From Anaerolineales bacterium (lineage in GTDB: Bacteria > Chloroflexota > Anaerolineae > 4572-78 > J111), in assembly GCA_015075185.1 (NCBI GenBank), contig JABTUW010000001.1, forward strand, positions 2,373,287-2,437,286: a stretch of 64,000 nucleotides of DNA. Direction: 5' to 3'. Both the position numbers and the translations under genes were made by a program. Shown piece by piece: positions 18,873-26,908 of this stretch (positions are counted from its first letter, which is position 1; every line of letters starts with the position of its first letter). The notes beneath the pieces were generated by a model. It was not told the DNA's origin and did not search any database. It worked only from the letters and a program-made list of their open reading frames with translations.

Positions 18873-20330
18873 TTAATCTAACTCCGGCAACTGTTCCATC
18901 CCGGCCTCGCGCGCCAGATGGGCCACTATGTCACCCAGTTCGCGTTCGACTTCGACAGGCATAGCCGGACGTTGGTAGGCGGCCAGCAACTCGGCCACGC
19001 GGTCTTTTGCCCGGACAAACGTATCCAGGCTGCCCGCCGCCTTCCAGGCCCGGATGGAACCCCGGTCAATCACCCCGGACGGCAAATGCTGTTCCTTGGC
19101 AAACAACTGGCGGGTGATTTTCTGTTTGAGGAAGTCGGCCTTGAAATCTAACCCGGCAAACATGGCCGTGGCCAGGGTTTCGGTCCGGACTTGCACTCCA
19201 TCCAGGAGCCGCTGGGCCATTGCAATTCCTTCGGCGTCAACCACCAGCTTTTCGGCGCTTTGACAGGCCAGAAAATCGAGCATCCCTGCCCCGGAAATCA
19301 TATTGATCCCGGCCAAAGCGCCAATCATGGCAGTGACACCGCTTTCCAGCCCGGCCTGGGCGTCTACCAGCTTGGCGTCGCTGGCGCCCAGGTAAGTATG
19401 GGTCGGCAGGCCCAATGATTTGCCCACCTGGGCATAAGTGGTGTCAATCATCGCCGTCTCGACCGCTCCCATTGGCGTGGTGCCGGAGCGCATATCCACG
19501 ATGGCCGGCGCGCCGCCCCAGACGATTGGAGCGCCGGGCTGAGCCAGCTGGTGGATGGTGATCCCGCTGAGGCATTCGGCGGCGTGCTGGGTGACTGCGC
19601 CCAGCAGAGTGACCGGAGCCGTGGCCCCGGCCAGGGGCATCGAGACAATCTCGGCAGGCACGCCGGCCCGGGCCAGGTCAATCAGGTTTTGCGACCCAAA
19701 CTGGCTCCAAATCAAGGGGGGCGAAGGGCAGACATCGAAGACGGCCAGGGGCTTTTGGGCCAGGGCGACCCGTCCCCCGGCCAGCACCGCCAGCATGTCG
19801 AACATAACGGGGGCCGTCTGGATTGAAAAAGCACCGGTGACGACAGGCTTGGCCGAGTGCAGCAGCACCAGGTACAGACGGTAGAGGTCGCCAATCTCCT
19901 GGGGGACTTCGTTGCAGACGACCGCGGTAGATTGGGCCGCGTACTGGGGCAGCATTTCGGCCACCTTGACCAGGCGAACCAGGTCAGGGGTTTGGGCCGG
20001 GCGATGTTCCAGGGTGTCCGGGTCAAGGATATGCACGCCCGCCGAACCGGGGTCGAAGTGAACTGCGCTGCCGCCGTAGCGGACCACCGGCTCTCCGGCG
20101 CGGTTGTACAAGAAAAACTCGCGAGGTGTCGTTTCCAATGCAGCACGAATGACCGCCTCAGGGATACGAGCCACTTCGGCAGATTCATCTACCACTGCAC
20201 CGGCCTCGGCCAGCAGCCGGCGAGCTTCCGGCGCTTGCACTTTAACGCCCGGCGATAGCAGCAACTGAAAAGCTTCATCCAGGATGCGCTGTACCAGTTC
20301 GGGTGAGAGGAATTCCAGCTTGGGTTGCAT
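18873..20330 (-). CDS. MttB-superfamily corrinoid methyltransferase, paralogue 2
   Basis: 485 residues, full length for the trimethylamine methyltransferase superfamily. Visible family features are DPGSAGVHILD near 93, MPLAGATAPVTLLGAV near 240, GGAPAIVDMRSGTTPMGA near 275 and GASDAKLVDAQAGLESG near 320. There is no in-frame TAG, so it is a non-pyrrolysine member (the MtgB, MtpB, MtcB group), which demethylate quaternary amines such as glycine betaine, proline betaine or carnitine. It would pass the methyl group to the corrinoid protein encoded two genes upstream. Stop and start of the paralogues are five bases apart. Confidence 0.88.
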   Translation of the reverse strand: MQPKLEFLSPELVQRILDEAFQLLLSPGVKVQAPEARRLLAEAGAVVDESAEVARIPEAVIRAALETTPREFFLYNRAGEPVVRYGGSAVHFDPGSAGVHILDPDTLEHRPAQTPDLVRLVKVAEMLPQYAAQSTAVVCNEVPQEIGDLYRLYLVLLHSAKPVVTGAFSIQTAPVMFDMLAVLAGGRVALAQKPLAVFDVCPSPPLIWSQFGSQNLIDLARAGVPAEIVSMPLAGATAPVTLLGAVTQHAAECLSGITIHQLAQPGAPIVWGGAPAIVDMRSGTTPMGAVETAMIDTTYAQVGKSLGLPTHTYLGASDAKLVDAQAGLESGVTAMIGALAGINMISGAGMLDFLACQSAEKLVVDAEGIAMAQRLLDGVQVRTETLATAMFAGLDFKADFLKQKITRQLFAKEQHLPSGVIDRGSIRAWKAAGSLDTFVRAKDRVAELLAAYQRPAMPVEVERELGDIVAHLAREAGMEQLPELD

Positions 20331-20335
20331 AAAGT

Positions 20336-21787
20336 TTACCTGCTTTCAACCGGAGCAATGATGCGCTGAAGCTCTTTAGCCAGCTCAGACGCGAGCGGGT
20401 CGGGCTGGTGGGTCGAGAGAATGCGCCGGGCTTCCTCGCGCGCCCAGTCGGGAGCGCCGTCCCCCTGTTCTTCCCAAACGTTATACGGCCGGCGATCCAG
20501 GTACCTGGCCGGCCAGAGGCTGCGCATATGCTTTTTGGTGTGCTTTTGGCTCAAAAAATTGCCGCCCGGCCCCACGGCGCGAATGGCGTCGAGGGCCAGC
20601 GTGTCGTCGTCCACGACGATGCCGGCCATCATCTGGCGAATGAGGCTAAAAATTTCACAGTCCAGCAGCATCTGCTCAAATGACCAGATCCGGCTGCCGT
20701 GCAGCAGCCCCACCCCCAGCAGCATGTCAGACATGACCACCGAGGCCATAAAGGTGGACAGGCCGTTTTCCAGGCCGGCCTGCCAGTTGGGTGCTTTAGC
20801 GCCGGTGGCAAACGATCCCATCGAAAGGGGAACCTTATAAAAATCGGCCAGAACGTTGCTGGCCGCGCCAAACAGGAAATCTTCTGGACCGCCGCCGGTA
20901 TATGCACCCGTGCGCAAATCCATCACCGTTTGGGCGGCGGCATAAAAGACCGGTGCGCCGGGCTGGGCCAGTTGGATCAAAGCCAGCCCGCTAATGACTT
21001 CCGCGTTGCCGACCACCAGGTTGCCGGCCATTGTCGCCGGGCCGGTGGAGGCAGCCGAAGCCATGGTCATAAAGCCGGTCGGCAGTCCGTTCTCGGCAGC
21101 GACCAGCGCCGCCTCAACACTGCCGCCGTCGTGGCCTAGCGGCGGCATGGCGCACTGCATGATGGACAGGAGCGGGCGCTGGCGCAGCGCTGCCCGGCCT
21201 CCGGCAATGGCCGCCGCCATTTCTACGGCCGCGCAGGCCTCGCGCTCGGAGTAGATACTCTCGGTTTGGACGTGCTTGGTCGAGTTTTCCCAGATAACCC
21301 GTATTTCGTGCAGGCTGCGGGTTTCGGGCGGGTAATCCTGGGCCGAGACCGGCACCCAGTGAAAAGCGATCTCGGGCAGGCAGTCGGCCACGCGGGCGAT
21401 GTCGGCCACATCTTGCAGGCAGGAGCGGCGGCGCTCGCCCGTCGCCAGGTCCAGCACTTCTACGCCACAGCCGTCGGTGCCGACAAAGACGTGGTTGCCG
21501 TCCAGGGGCAAATCCTGGGCCGGATCGCGGGCGGCCAAATCGTAGGTGGGCGGTGCTTTTTTGAGAGCTTCTTCGATGAGATGGCCGGGCGCCTTGACAA
21601 TCGCTGTTTCTCGATCTACAACGGCCCCATGTTCTTCCCAGATAGCCAGCGCTTTGGCCGAAGGAAATTTGACCCCGACCGACTCGATCACATCCAGGGC
21701 CGCGGTATGAATCCGCTGCACGTCAGCCGGGCTAAGGATATTCAAGCTGAGGCGGGGATTGGTAATAGATTTAATTTGACCAGACAT
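20336..21787 (-). CDS. MttB-superfamily corrinoid methyltransferase, paralogue 1
   Basis: 483 residues, about the same architecture as the downstream paralogue but clearly diverged (for example MTMASAASTGPATMAGN and VMDLRTGAYTGGGPEDF). No internal amber codon, hence non-pyrrolysine. Having two different MttB-type subunits with one corrinoid protein suggests two related substrates or a hetero-oligomer. It starts 16 bases after the corrinoid gene ends. The exact methylated amine cannot be read from sequence. Confidence 0.88.
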   Translation of the reverse strand: MSGQIKSITNPRLSLNILSPADVQRIHTAALDVIESVGVKFPSAKALAIWEEHGAVVDRETAIVKAPGHLIEEALKKAPPTYDLAARDPAQDLPLDGNHVFVGTDGCGVEVLDLATGERRRSCLQDVADIARVADCLPEIAFHWVPVSAQDYPPETRSLHEIRVIWENSTKHVQTESIYSEREACAAVEMAAAIAGGRAALRQRPLLSIMQCAMPPLGHDGGSVEAALVAAENGLPTGFMTMASAASTGPATMAGNLVVGNAEVISGLALIQLAQPGAPVFYAAAQTVMDLRTGAYTGGGPEDFLFGAASNVLADFYKVPLSMGSFATGAKAPNWQAGLENGLSTFMASVVMSDMLLGVGLLHGSRIWSFEQMLLDCEIFSLIRQMMAGIVVDDDTLALDAIRAVGPGGNFLSQKHTKKHMRSLWPARYLDRRPYNVWEEQGDGAPDWAREEARRILSTHQPDPLASELAKELQRIIAPVESR

Positions 21788-21803
21788 AGGGATGTTTCGC
21801 TCC

Positions 21804-22451
21804 TTACGCGCCTACAAGCTGTTTGGCTACGGCAACCGCGCCCATGGCATCTTCGCTGTACCCATCGGCCCCAATCTCGTCAGCCCAACCGCGGGTGACC
21901 GGCGCGCCGCCAACCATCACTTTGACTTTGGGACGCAGGCCCGCCCTGGCTAAATCCTCGATAACTTTCCTTTGTTTGACCATCGTCGTGGTCAGGAGCG
22001 CGCTCAAGCCAACAATGTCTGCCCCGACCTCACCGGCTTTATCAACAAATTTTTGGAGCGGGACGCTGACGCCCAAATCATACACCTCGAAACCGCTGGC
22101 GGAGAGCATCGTCGCCACCAGGGTTTTGCCGATGTCGTGAATGTCGCCCTCAACCGTGCCAATGACCACTTTGCCCAGGACATGCCGGCTGGAGCCGCGC
22201 CGGGCCATCTCCGGCTCAAGAACGGCGACAGCGGCTTTCATGGCTTCAGCCGCCTGCACCAGGTCGGGCAGGAACATCTCGCCGCAGCCAAATTGCTGCC
22301 CTACTTCATCCAGCCCGGCCACGTAACCTTTATTGATCGCCTCTACCGGCTCGATACTTTGCTCGACGGCCTGCCGGGCCAGCCGTTCGGCCTCTTCTGC
22401 TTCGCCCTCGATGATGCTCTGGGCCATTGCTTGAAATAGATCTTCTTTCAT
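21804..22451 (-). CDS. Corrinoid (B12-binding) methyl-carrier protein, MttC/MtbC-like
   Basis: 215 residues. Residues 1-90 are the helical cap domain (EAEEAERLARQAVEQ and GEMFLPDLVQAAEAMKAA); residues 95-215 are the Rossmann cobalamin-binding domain with the cobalt-ligand motif GDIHDIGKTLVATML (His near 107) and GLSALLTTTM near 150. GGAGG is six bases before the second of two tandem ATGs, which I chose. It shuttles methyl groups from the MttB partners to a second methyltransferase, which is not in the window. The divergent upstream region carries operator sites c. Confidence 0.9.
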   Translation of the reverse strand: MKEDLFQAMAQSIIEGEAEEAERLARQAVEQSIEPVEAINKGYVAGLDEVGQQFGCGEMFLPDLVQAAEAMKAAVAVLEPEMARRGSSRHVLGKVVIGTVEGDIHDIGKTLVATMLSASGFEVYDLGVSVPLQKFVDKAGEVGADIVGLSALLTTTMVKQRKVIEDLARAGLRPKVKVMVGGAPVTRGWADEIGADGYSEDAMGAVAVAKQLVGA

Positions 22452-22538
22452 CATTAGCCTCCATATGGCAGTTTATTGGGATGTAATTCCTTGGGATGGG
22501 TTCACTATATGGTACGATATTTCAAATAATGACAAAAG

Positions 22539-22573
22539 TAACGTTTGTCACTGTTGCCGGGTGACATTTGTCA
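22539..22573. promoter_or_regulatory. Candidate tandem operator, site c
   Basis: TGACATTTGTCA (22562-22573) plus TAACGTTTGTCA (22539-22550), centres 23 bp apart, with the linker CTGTTGCCGGG. Site b has the matching downstream sequence CTGGTTTCCGGG, so similarity extends beyond the palindrome. It lies between the corrinoid operon and the divergent membrane-protein gene; no transcription start could be fixed with confidence in this gap (22452-22721). Confidence 0.5.
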
Positions 22574-22721
22574 TCCCCAAAACAACTTAACTTTGGTTAG
22601 GTGCAATCCTGGAGCAATTGTGCTACACTAAGGCCGTCCCATCACAACAGTTCTACTTCTGTTGCTGTATTCAGCTTCTATTCTAATTCGTTAAGTCACT
22701 CATCCAAGGAGATCACTGGTT

Positions 22722-25319
22722 ATGACCGATACCCCGCTCCCTCCTGGCGACATCGCCTCCCAGCCCGCTGCCGAGCCATCCCTGGCCGATCTGTTGAACA
22801 ATCTGACCCAGCCAGAGGTAGCCACCCGCCTGGAAGCAGTCCAGCAGCTTGGCCGCCTGAAGACCGGTGACCGATCCGCCATGCACGCATTGGAAAAAAT
22901 TGCCGCCCAGGATGAAGCTCCCGCCGTGCGCGAAGCTGCGCTGCTGGCCCTGGCTGCGCCGCCCTACCGTGCCCTCCAGCAGCAAGATAACCGGCTGCCC
23001 CTGGCGCTCCGGCGCTCTCTCCTGGCCGAAATTAACCGCTGGCTGGCGGACGGGCTGCTCCCTGCTCAAACTGCCCAGTTACTGCGGCAGCGCTACGATT
23101 TCGACCAGCCAGCCCCGGCGGCTGTGGCTGCGCCGACCCCGGCCCCCGTTGCTCCGCGTCCCACCCTGACCCAGCTTCTCTTGAGCGAAACGACCATCAA
23201 AGTGGCCCTCTACCTGGGAGCCTTTTTTGTGGTCGCCGCCGCTTTTATCCTGGCCGCCATCTTTGATGTGCTGCGGCTGCCCATTCTGGGGCTGGCCACG
23301 GTAGGTTTTTTAGGCGCAGCCCTGGCTTTGAAGCGGCGACTGCCGACGGCCAGTTTTGTGCTGTTCACCGTTTTTTCCTTCCTGCTGCCGATTGACGCGG
23401 CCGTCCTGCTGGATTTGTTTGACGCCGGCTCGACGGTGACCTGGCTCTACTGGATTGCCGTTGCGGTGCTGCTCAGTGCAGTCTGGGCAGGCGGCACGTT
23501 CTTCTACCGCTCGCGCCTGTTCAGTTTGCTGGCTCTGGCCGCCGCCAGCCTGGCCATGCTCCTGGTCGGGCGCTGGCTGGACCGCACCCCCCACCTGGAC
23601 CTGCTGTTGATTGAACTGCCCACTCTGGCCGCTTTAGGAGGGACCCTCATGCTGGAACGCTGGCAGGACCGGCGCTTCTCGCTGCCCCTGTTTATCCTGG
23701 CCCAGGTGCAGCAGGTCGCTTTGCTGGGCTGGTCGGCAATTCTGGTGTTGTTTACCCTGGCGGACCAGGGATTGTCCAGCCCTGGCTGGTGGCTGGTTAT
23801 TGCCTTTACCTGGCTGCTGGCCGCTCTCTTTTATGGCCTCAGCCAGCGCCTGATGGCTTTTGTCCTGTTCGCACCGTTGGCTGTGGCTGCACTCGCCCCG
23901 GTACCGTTATTTTTCAGCGGGGTCTTTTCGCCGGCCTGGCAGGTAGTGATGGCCCTGGCCTGGCTGTGGGGGACACTTTTGGCCCTGGGCGGCGAAGGTC
24001 TGGGCCGGGTCAAATGGCCCGGTTTATCCATTTACGGAGTCTGGCTGGTGATCGCTTCGGCCGGGCTGTACCTGTTGGCCGCAGGGGGCGGGCTGGCCGA
24101 CCGGGTTGCCTTTGGGCTGGCCTATCTGATTGGTACAGCAGTGGTCTACCTGGGCCTGACCCTGTACCGGCCGCGCGTCTGGCTGTGGAGCGGCAGCCTG
24201 CTTGCCGCGACGGCGGCTTACTTTGCCGTCTTCTTCTTACCTGCCCTGGAGTCTTACGATTTCTACCCTGGGTTCATCCTGCTCTGGCCGGCGCTGGCCC
24301 TGCTTGGCCTCAGCCTGGCGCTCCGGCGCGGCTGGCAGGCTGACCGGCGCTGGTACTTGCCGCCGTTAATTTTGGGCGGCCTCGTCGGTGCGGTTGCTCT
24401 TTTGGCCCTGTTGACCACCGGCTTCGACGAACCGGGCCGGGCAACTTTGGCCCTGGTCATTGTGGCGGGTTTTCTGGCCCTGTTTGCCTGGCTGGACCGC
24501 CAACCGCTGCTTGGCTACGGCGCAACGGCCAGCCTGGCCCTGGCGCTCGGCTTTGGGCTGGTTTGGGGGGAACAAGAGCAGTGGGTGCTGCCGCTGGTAG
24601 GGCTGGCCTCACTCTACTATTTGAGCGGGCTGGCCGCAATCTGGCTGGGCCGGTTTGGCGCGTGGGCTACGGTGCTGCGGTTGAGTGGGCTGGGGTTGGG
24701 GACGCTGGTGGCGCTGAGCGCACCCATCCAGGGTGGGGCTGCTGGCATGATCGGCGCGGCCTTAGTGGCGACCTACTTTGCCATTGAAGCTTTTCGTCTG
24801 CGCCAGGTTTGGCTGGGTCTGCCGGCCAATGTGCTCTATCTGGTGGCCTATTTCACCCTGCTGGTTGAGCTGGACGTTTCCCAGCCCCAATTTTACTCGA
24901 TTGGGGCGGCCCTGCTGGGCTTCGTCATGCATTACTTCCTGGTGCGGAGCGGCAGCAAGTGGGCTGCTTTCTTCACCGGCCTGCTGTCACAGCTCATTTT
25001 GCTTGGCACCAGCTATATCCAGATGTTCTCCACCGAACAGATCCTTTACTTCGTCGTCCTCTTCCTGCAGGCGCTGGTGGTGCTGGTCTACGGCTTAGTG
25101 GTGCGCTCGCGGAGCCTGGTGCTGGCTCCTATTATCTTTGTCGTCCTGGGGGTAATTACTGTTGCCTTGAGCGTGCTGGCCGGCATCCCGGCGCTGATCC
25201 TGATCGGCTGCACTGGGCTGCTGTTGCTGCTGCTGGGGATTGCGGCCCTGGTGATGAGGGAGAAACTTCTGGCGGCGACCAACCGGCTGGGCGAACGCTT
25301 GAGCGGGTGGCAGGCGTAA
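22722..25319 (+). CDS. Giant polytopic membrane protein with DUF2157-like N-terminal motif
   Basis: 865 residues. Residues about 18-85 look like HEAT/armadillo helices (EVATRLEAVQQLGRLKTGD, then VREAALLALAAPP). Residues 100-128 match the DUF2157 pattern of a helix, W, then G-x2-xxAxxLLxxY (EINRWLADGLLPAQTAQLL). From residue about 165 to the end there are roughly two dozen hydrophobic helices with few charged loops. No transport or enzyme motif is visible. AAGGAG precedes the ATG. Function unknown. Transcribed alone, divergent from the corrinoid/MttB operon across the candidate operator pair. Confidence 0.7.
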   Translation: MTDTPLPPGDIASQPAAEPSLADLLNNLTQPEVATRLEAVQQLGRLKTGDRSAMHALEKIAAQDEAPAVREAALLALAAPPYRALQQQDNRLPLALRRSLLAEINRWLADGLLPAQTAQLLRQRYDFDQPAPAAVAAPTPAPVAPRPTLTQLLLSETTIKVALYLGAFFVVAAAFILAAIFDVLRLPILGLATVGFLGAALALKRRLPTASFVLFTVFSFLLPIDAAVLLDLFDAGSTVTWLYWIAVAVLLSAVWAGGTFFYRSRLFSLLALAAASLAMLLVGRWLDRTPHLDLLLIELPTLAALGGTLMLERWQDRRFSLPLFILAQVQQVALLGWSAILVLFTLADQGLSSPGWWLVIAFTWLLAALFYGLSQRLMAFVLFAPLAVAALAPVPLFFSGVFSPAWQVVMALAWLWGTLLALGGEGLGRVKWPGLSIYGVWLVIASAGLYLLAAGGGLADRVAFGLAYLIGTAVVYLGLTLYRPRVWLWSGSLLAATAAYFAVFFLPALESYDFYPGFILLWPALALLGLSLALRRGWQADRRWYLPPLILGGLVGAVALLALLTTGFDEPGRATLALVIVAGFLALFAWLDRQPLLGYGATASLALALGFGLVWGEQEQWVLPLVGLASLYYLSGLAAIWLGRFGAWATVLRLSGLGLGTLVALSAPIQGGAAGMIGAALVATYFAIEAFRLRQVWLGLPANVLYLVAYFTLLVELDVSQPQFYSIGAALLGFVMHYFLVRSGSKWAAFFTGLLSQLILLGTSYIQMFSTEQILYFVVLFLQALVVLVYGLVVRSRSLVLAPIIFVVLGVITVALSVLAGIPALILIGCTGLLLLLLGIAALVMREKLLAATNRLGERLSGWQA

Positions 25320-25347
25320 TGAGTTTTGATCTTCACAATCGGTAATG

Positions 25348-25410
25348 AGGCTGGAAGGTTGGAGGACTGAAGGGCTGGACCAGGCAGCATCCAATCTTCC
25401 AGGCTTCCAA
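25348..25410. repeat. 7/8-nt-period palindromic repeat (AGGCTGGAAGGTTGG type)
   Basis: AGGCTGGAAGGTTGGAGG on the left and CCAATCTTCCAGGCTTCCAA on the right form an imperfect inverted repeat made of short GGCTGGAA-like units. Related arrays occur at 43843-43968 and 50151-50275. Confidence 0.5.
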
Positions 25411-25457
25411 CTTGTGTTATCGAATTTTCTCGTCAAAGGCTATAAGGGCTGTGGCGA

Positions 25458-25931
25458 TTAGCCAGTCAAAACAATCGGCTGGGGGGGCGGGCCGTTCTGG
25501 AGCAAAGCCTGGAGCAGCTTGCTTAACCCCCTGGGGGCAAAGGCTTCCGGGGACTGCTCGATGTCGGCCGCTCGCCACCAGCGGAAGCCGCCAAAGGCCA
25601 TGCGCTCGACTTCATCGGGTAAGTGTTGGTGGGTTGGCTCAAAGCGAGTGACCCTGACCAGGTAATACCTTTCTTTTTGCAGAATGTCCTTTCCATCCCA
25701 GGTGAACAGGTGCTCTCTGCGCCAGACCTCCGGCCCGATCTCGAAATCGCCCAGGCCGGTCTCCTCAAAAACCTCGCGCCTGAGGCTGGCGGCGGGAGAC
25801 TCGCCGGGGTCCATGCCGCCGCCCGGCGTCAGCCAGAAAGCGCGCTGCGATTGGGGTTCAATAATCTTGATCAGCAGCAGTTCGCCTTCAGGGCTGACGA
25901 GCAAGGCGCGCACGGCCTGGCGTTCAATCAC
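25458..25931 (-). CDS. NUDIX hydrolase
   Basis: 157 residues from a GTG start preceded by GGAG at eight bases. The frame is open further upstream into the RmlD-like gene, but that longer version adds a non-conserved 23-residue tail, so the GTG is preferred. The Nudix box GGMDPGESPAASLRREVFEE, then TG, is complete (G-x5-E-x7-R-E-x-x-E-E-x-G) at about residues 39-60. It hydrolyses a nucleoside diphosphate linked to another moiety; the substrate is not predictable. It lies 32 bp after the RmlD-like gene and is probably co-transcribed. Confidence 0.8.
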   Translation of the reverse strand: MIERQAVRALLVSPEGELLLIKIIEPQSQRAFWLTPGGGMDPGESPAASLRREVFEETGLGDFEIGPEVWRREHLFTWDGKDILQKERYYLVRVTRFEPTHQHLPDEVERMAFGGFRWWRAADIEQSPEAFAPRGLSKLLQALLQNGPPPQPIVLTG

Positions 25932-25963
25932 TAGCAGTTCTCCACTTGGGGAATTAGAGGAAT

Positions 25964-26821
25964 TCAAGTAGCAAAATACGCCTTTAGCGCCTCTTGCCAC
26001 GGCCTCAACTCGATGCCCGATTCTGCGCCCCTGGTATTGGCCAGAGGGGTGAAGGGCGGGACCGCCGAGGGGCGGGGGTAATCGGCCAGGGTGATCGGCT
26101 CGACGGGAATATGCCCGCGGCCGCTGAGACGAAGGATTTCTTTGGCAAAATCGTAGCGGGAACAGTAACCGGCGTTGGTAAAATGGTAAATCCCGTAAAC
26201 CCGCGTTTTGATCAGTTTGGCAACGGCCTCGGCCAGATCGGGGGCGTAGGTGGGGTTGCTCACTTCATCGGTCACAACACGTACGGGCTTGCCGGCGTCC
26301 GCTGCGGCGATGATTTTGGCCGGGAAATTATGGCCCCCCGGCGAAAAAACCCAGGCCGTCCGCACGATGTACAACCCGGTTTTGAGGTAGCGAGCGGCCA
26401 TCTGCTCGCCGGTGCGCTTGGAGCTGGCGTAGGGGTTGATCGGGTTGGGCCGGTCATCTTCCCGGTAGGGCTGGTCAGCCCGGCCATCAAACACCTCATT
26501 GGTCGAGATGTAAACCATCTCGGCGTTGCAGCGCAGGCAGGCATGGGCCACATTCTGGGTGCCGAAGGCGTTGATCCGATAGGCGGCATCGGGGTCGGCG
26601 GCGCAGCCGTCAACATCGGTCATGGCAGCGCAGTGAATGATCAATTCCGGCCTGAGCGCGGATAACTGCTGGACGATGGCGTGATCGGCTACATCAAATT
26701 TGGGGGTTGGATCGGTTCCGTCAAAATCAGGGATTTGGAGGATCTGCAAGCCCTGGTCGGTCAGAACCTTTTGCAGCGCCCGGCCCACCTGGCCCGAAGC
26801 GCCGGTAATAATAACCCGCAT
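25964..26821 (-). CDS. rfbD: RmlD-like sugar-nucleotide reductase (dTDP-4-dehydrorhamnose reductase family)
   Basis: 285 residues. NAD(P) loop GASGQVG at residues 7-13, CAAMTDVDGCAADPDAAY near 62-79, STNEVFDG near 105 and the catalytic YASSK near 130; this is the RmlD/extended-SDR signature. It reduces a 4-keto-sugar nucleotide in deoxysugar synthesis. No rmlA, B or C gene is nearby, so a variant role in another nucleotide-sugar pathway is possible. It precedes the NUDIX gene on the same strand. Confidence 0.78.
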   Translation of the reverse strand: MRVIITGASGQVGRALQKVLTDQGLQILQIPDFDGTDPTPKFDVADHAIVQQLSALRPELIIHCAAMTDVDGCAADPDAAYRINAFGTQNVAHACLRCNAEMVYISTNEVFDGRADQPYREDDRPNPINPYASSKRTGEQMAARYLKTGLYIVRTAWVFSPGGHNFPAKIIAAADAGKPVRVVTDEVSNPTYAPDLAEAVAKLIKTRVYGIYHFTNAGYCSRYDFAKEILRLSGRGHIPVEPITLADYPRPSAVPPFTPLANTRGAESGIELRPWQEALKAYFAT

Positions 26822-26840
26822 AAGTTACCTCTTGTGATAG

Positions 26841-26904
26841 GTGAGGCGGGGACGCGAAGAAATGATTAATCAGCCTTCTTCGTCGCCTCGCCTCTTCGCC
26901 TCAC
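26841..26904. repeat. GAGGCG-type palindromic repeat
   Basis: GTGAGGCGGGGACGCGAAGA on the left and TCGCCTCGCCTCTTCGCCTCAC on the right form an imperfect hairpin in the gap between the membrane phosphodiesterase-like gene and the RmlD-like gene. Confidence 0.45.
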
Positions 26905-26908
26905 GTCT

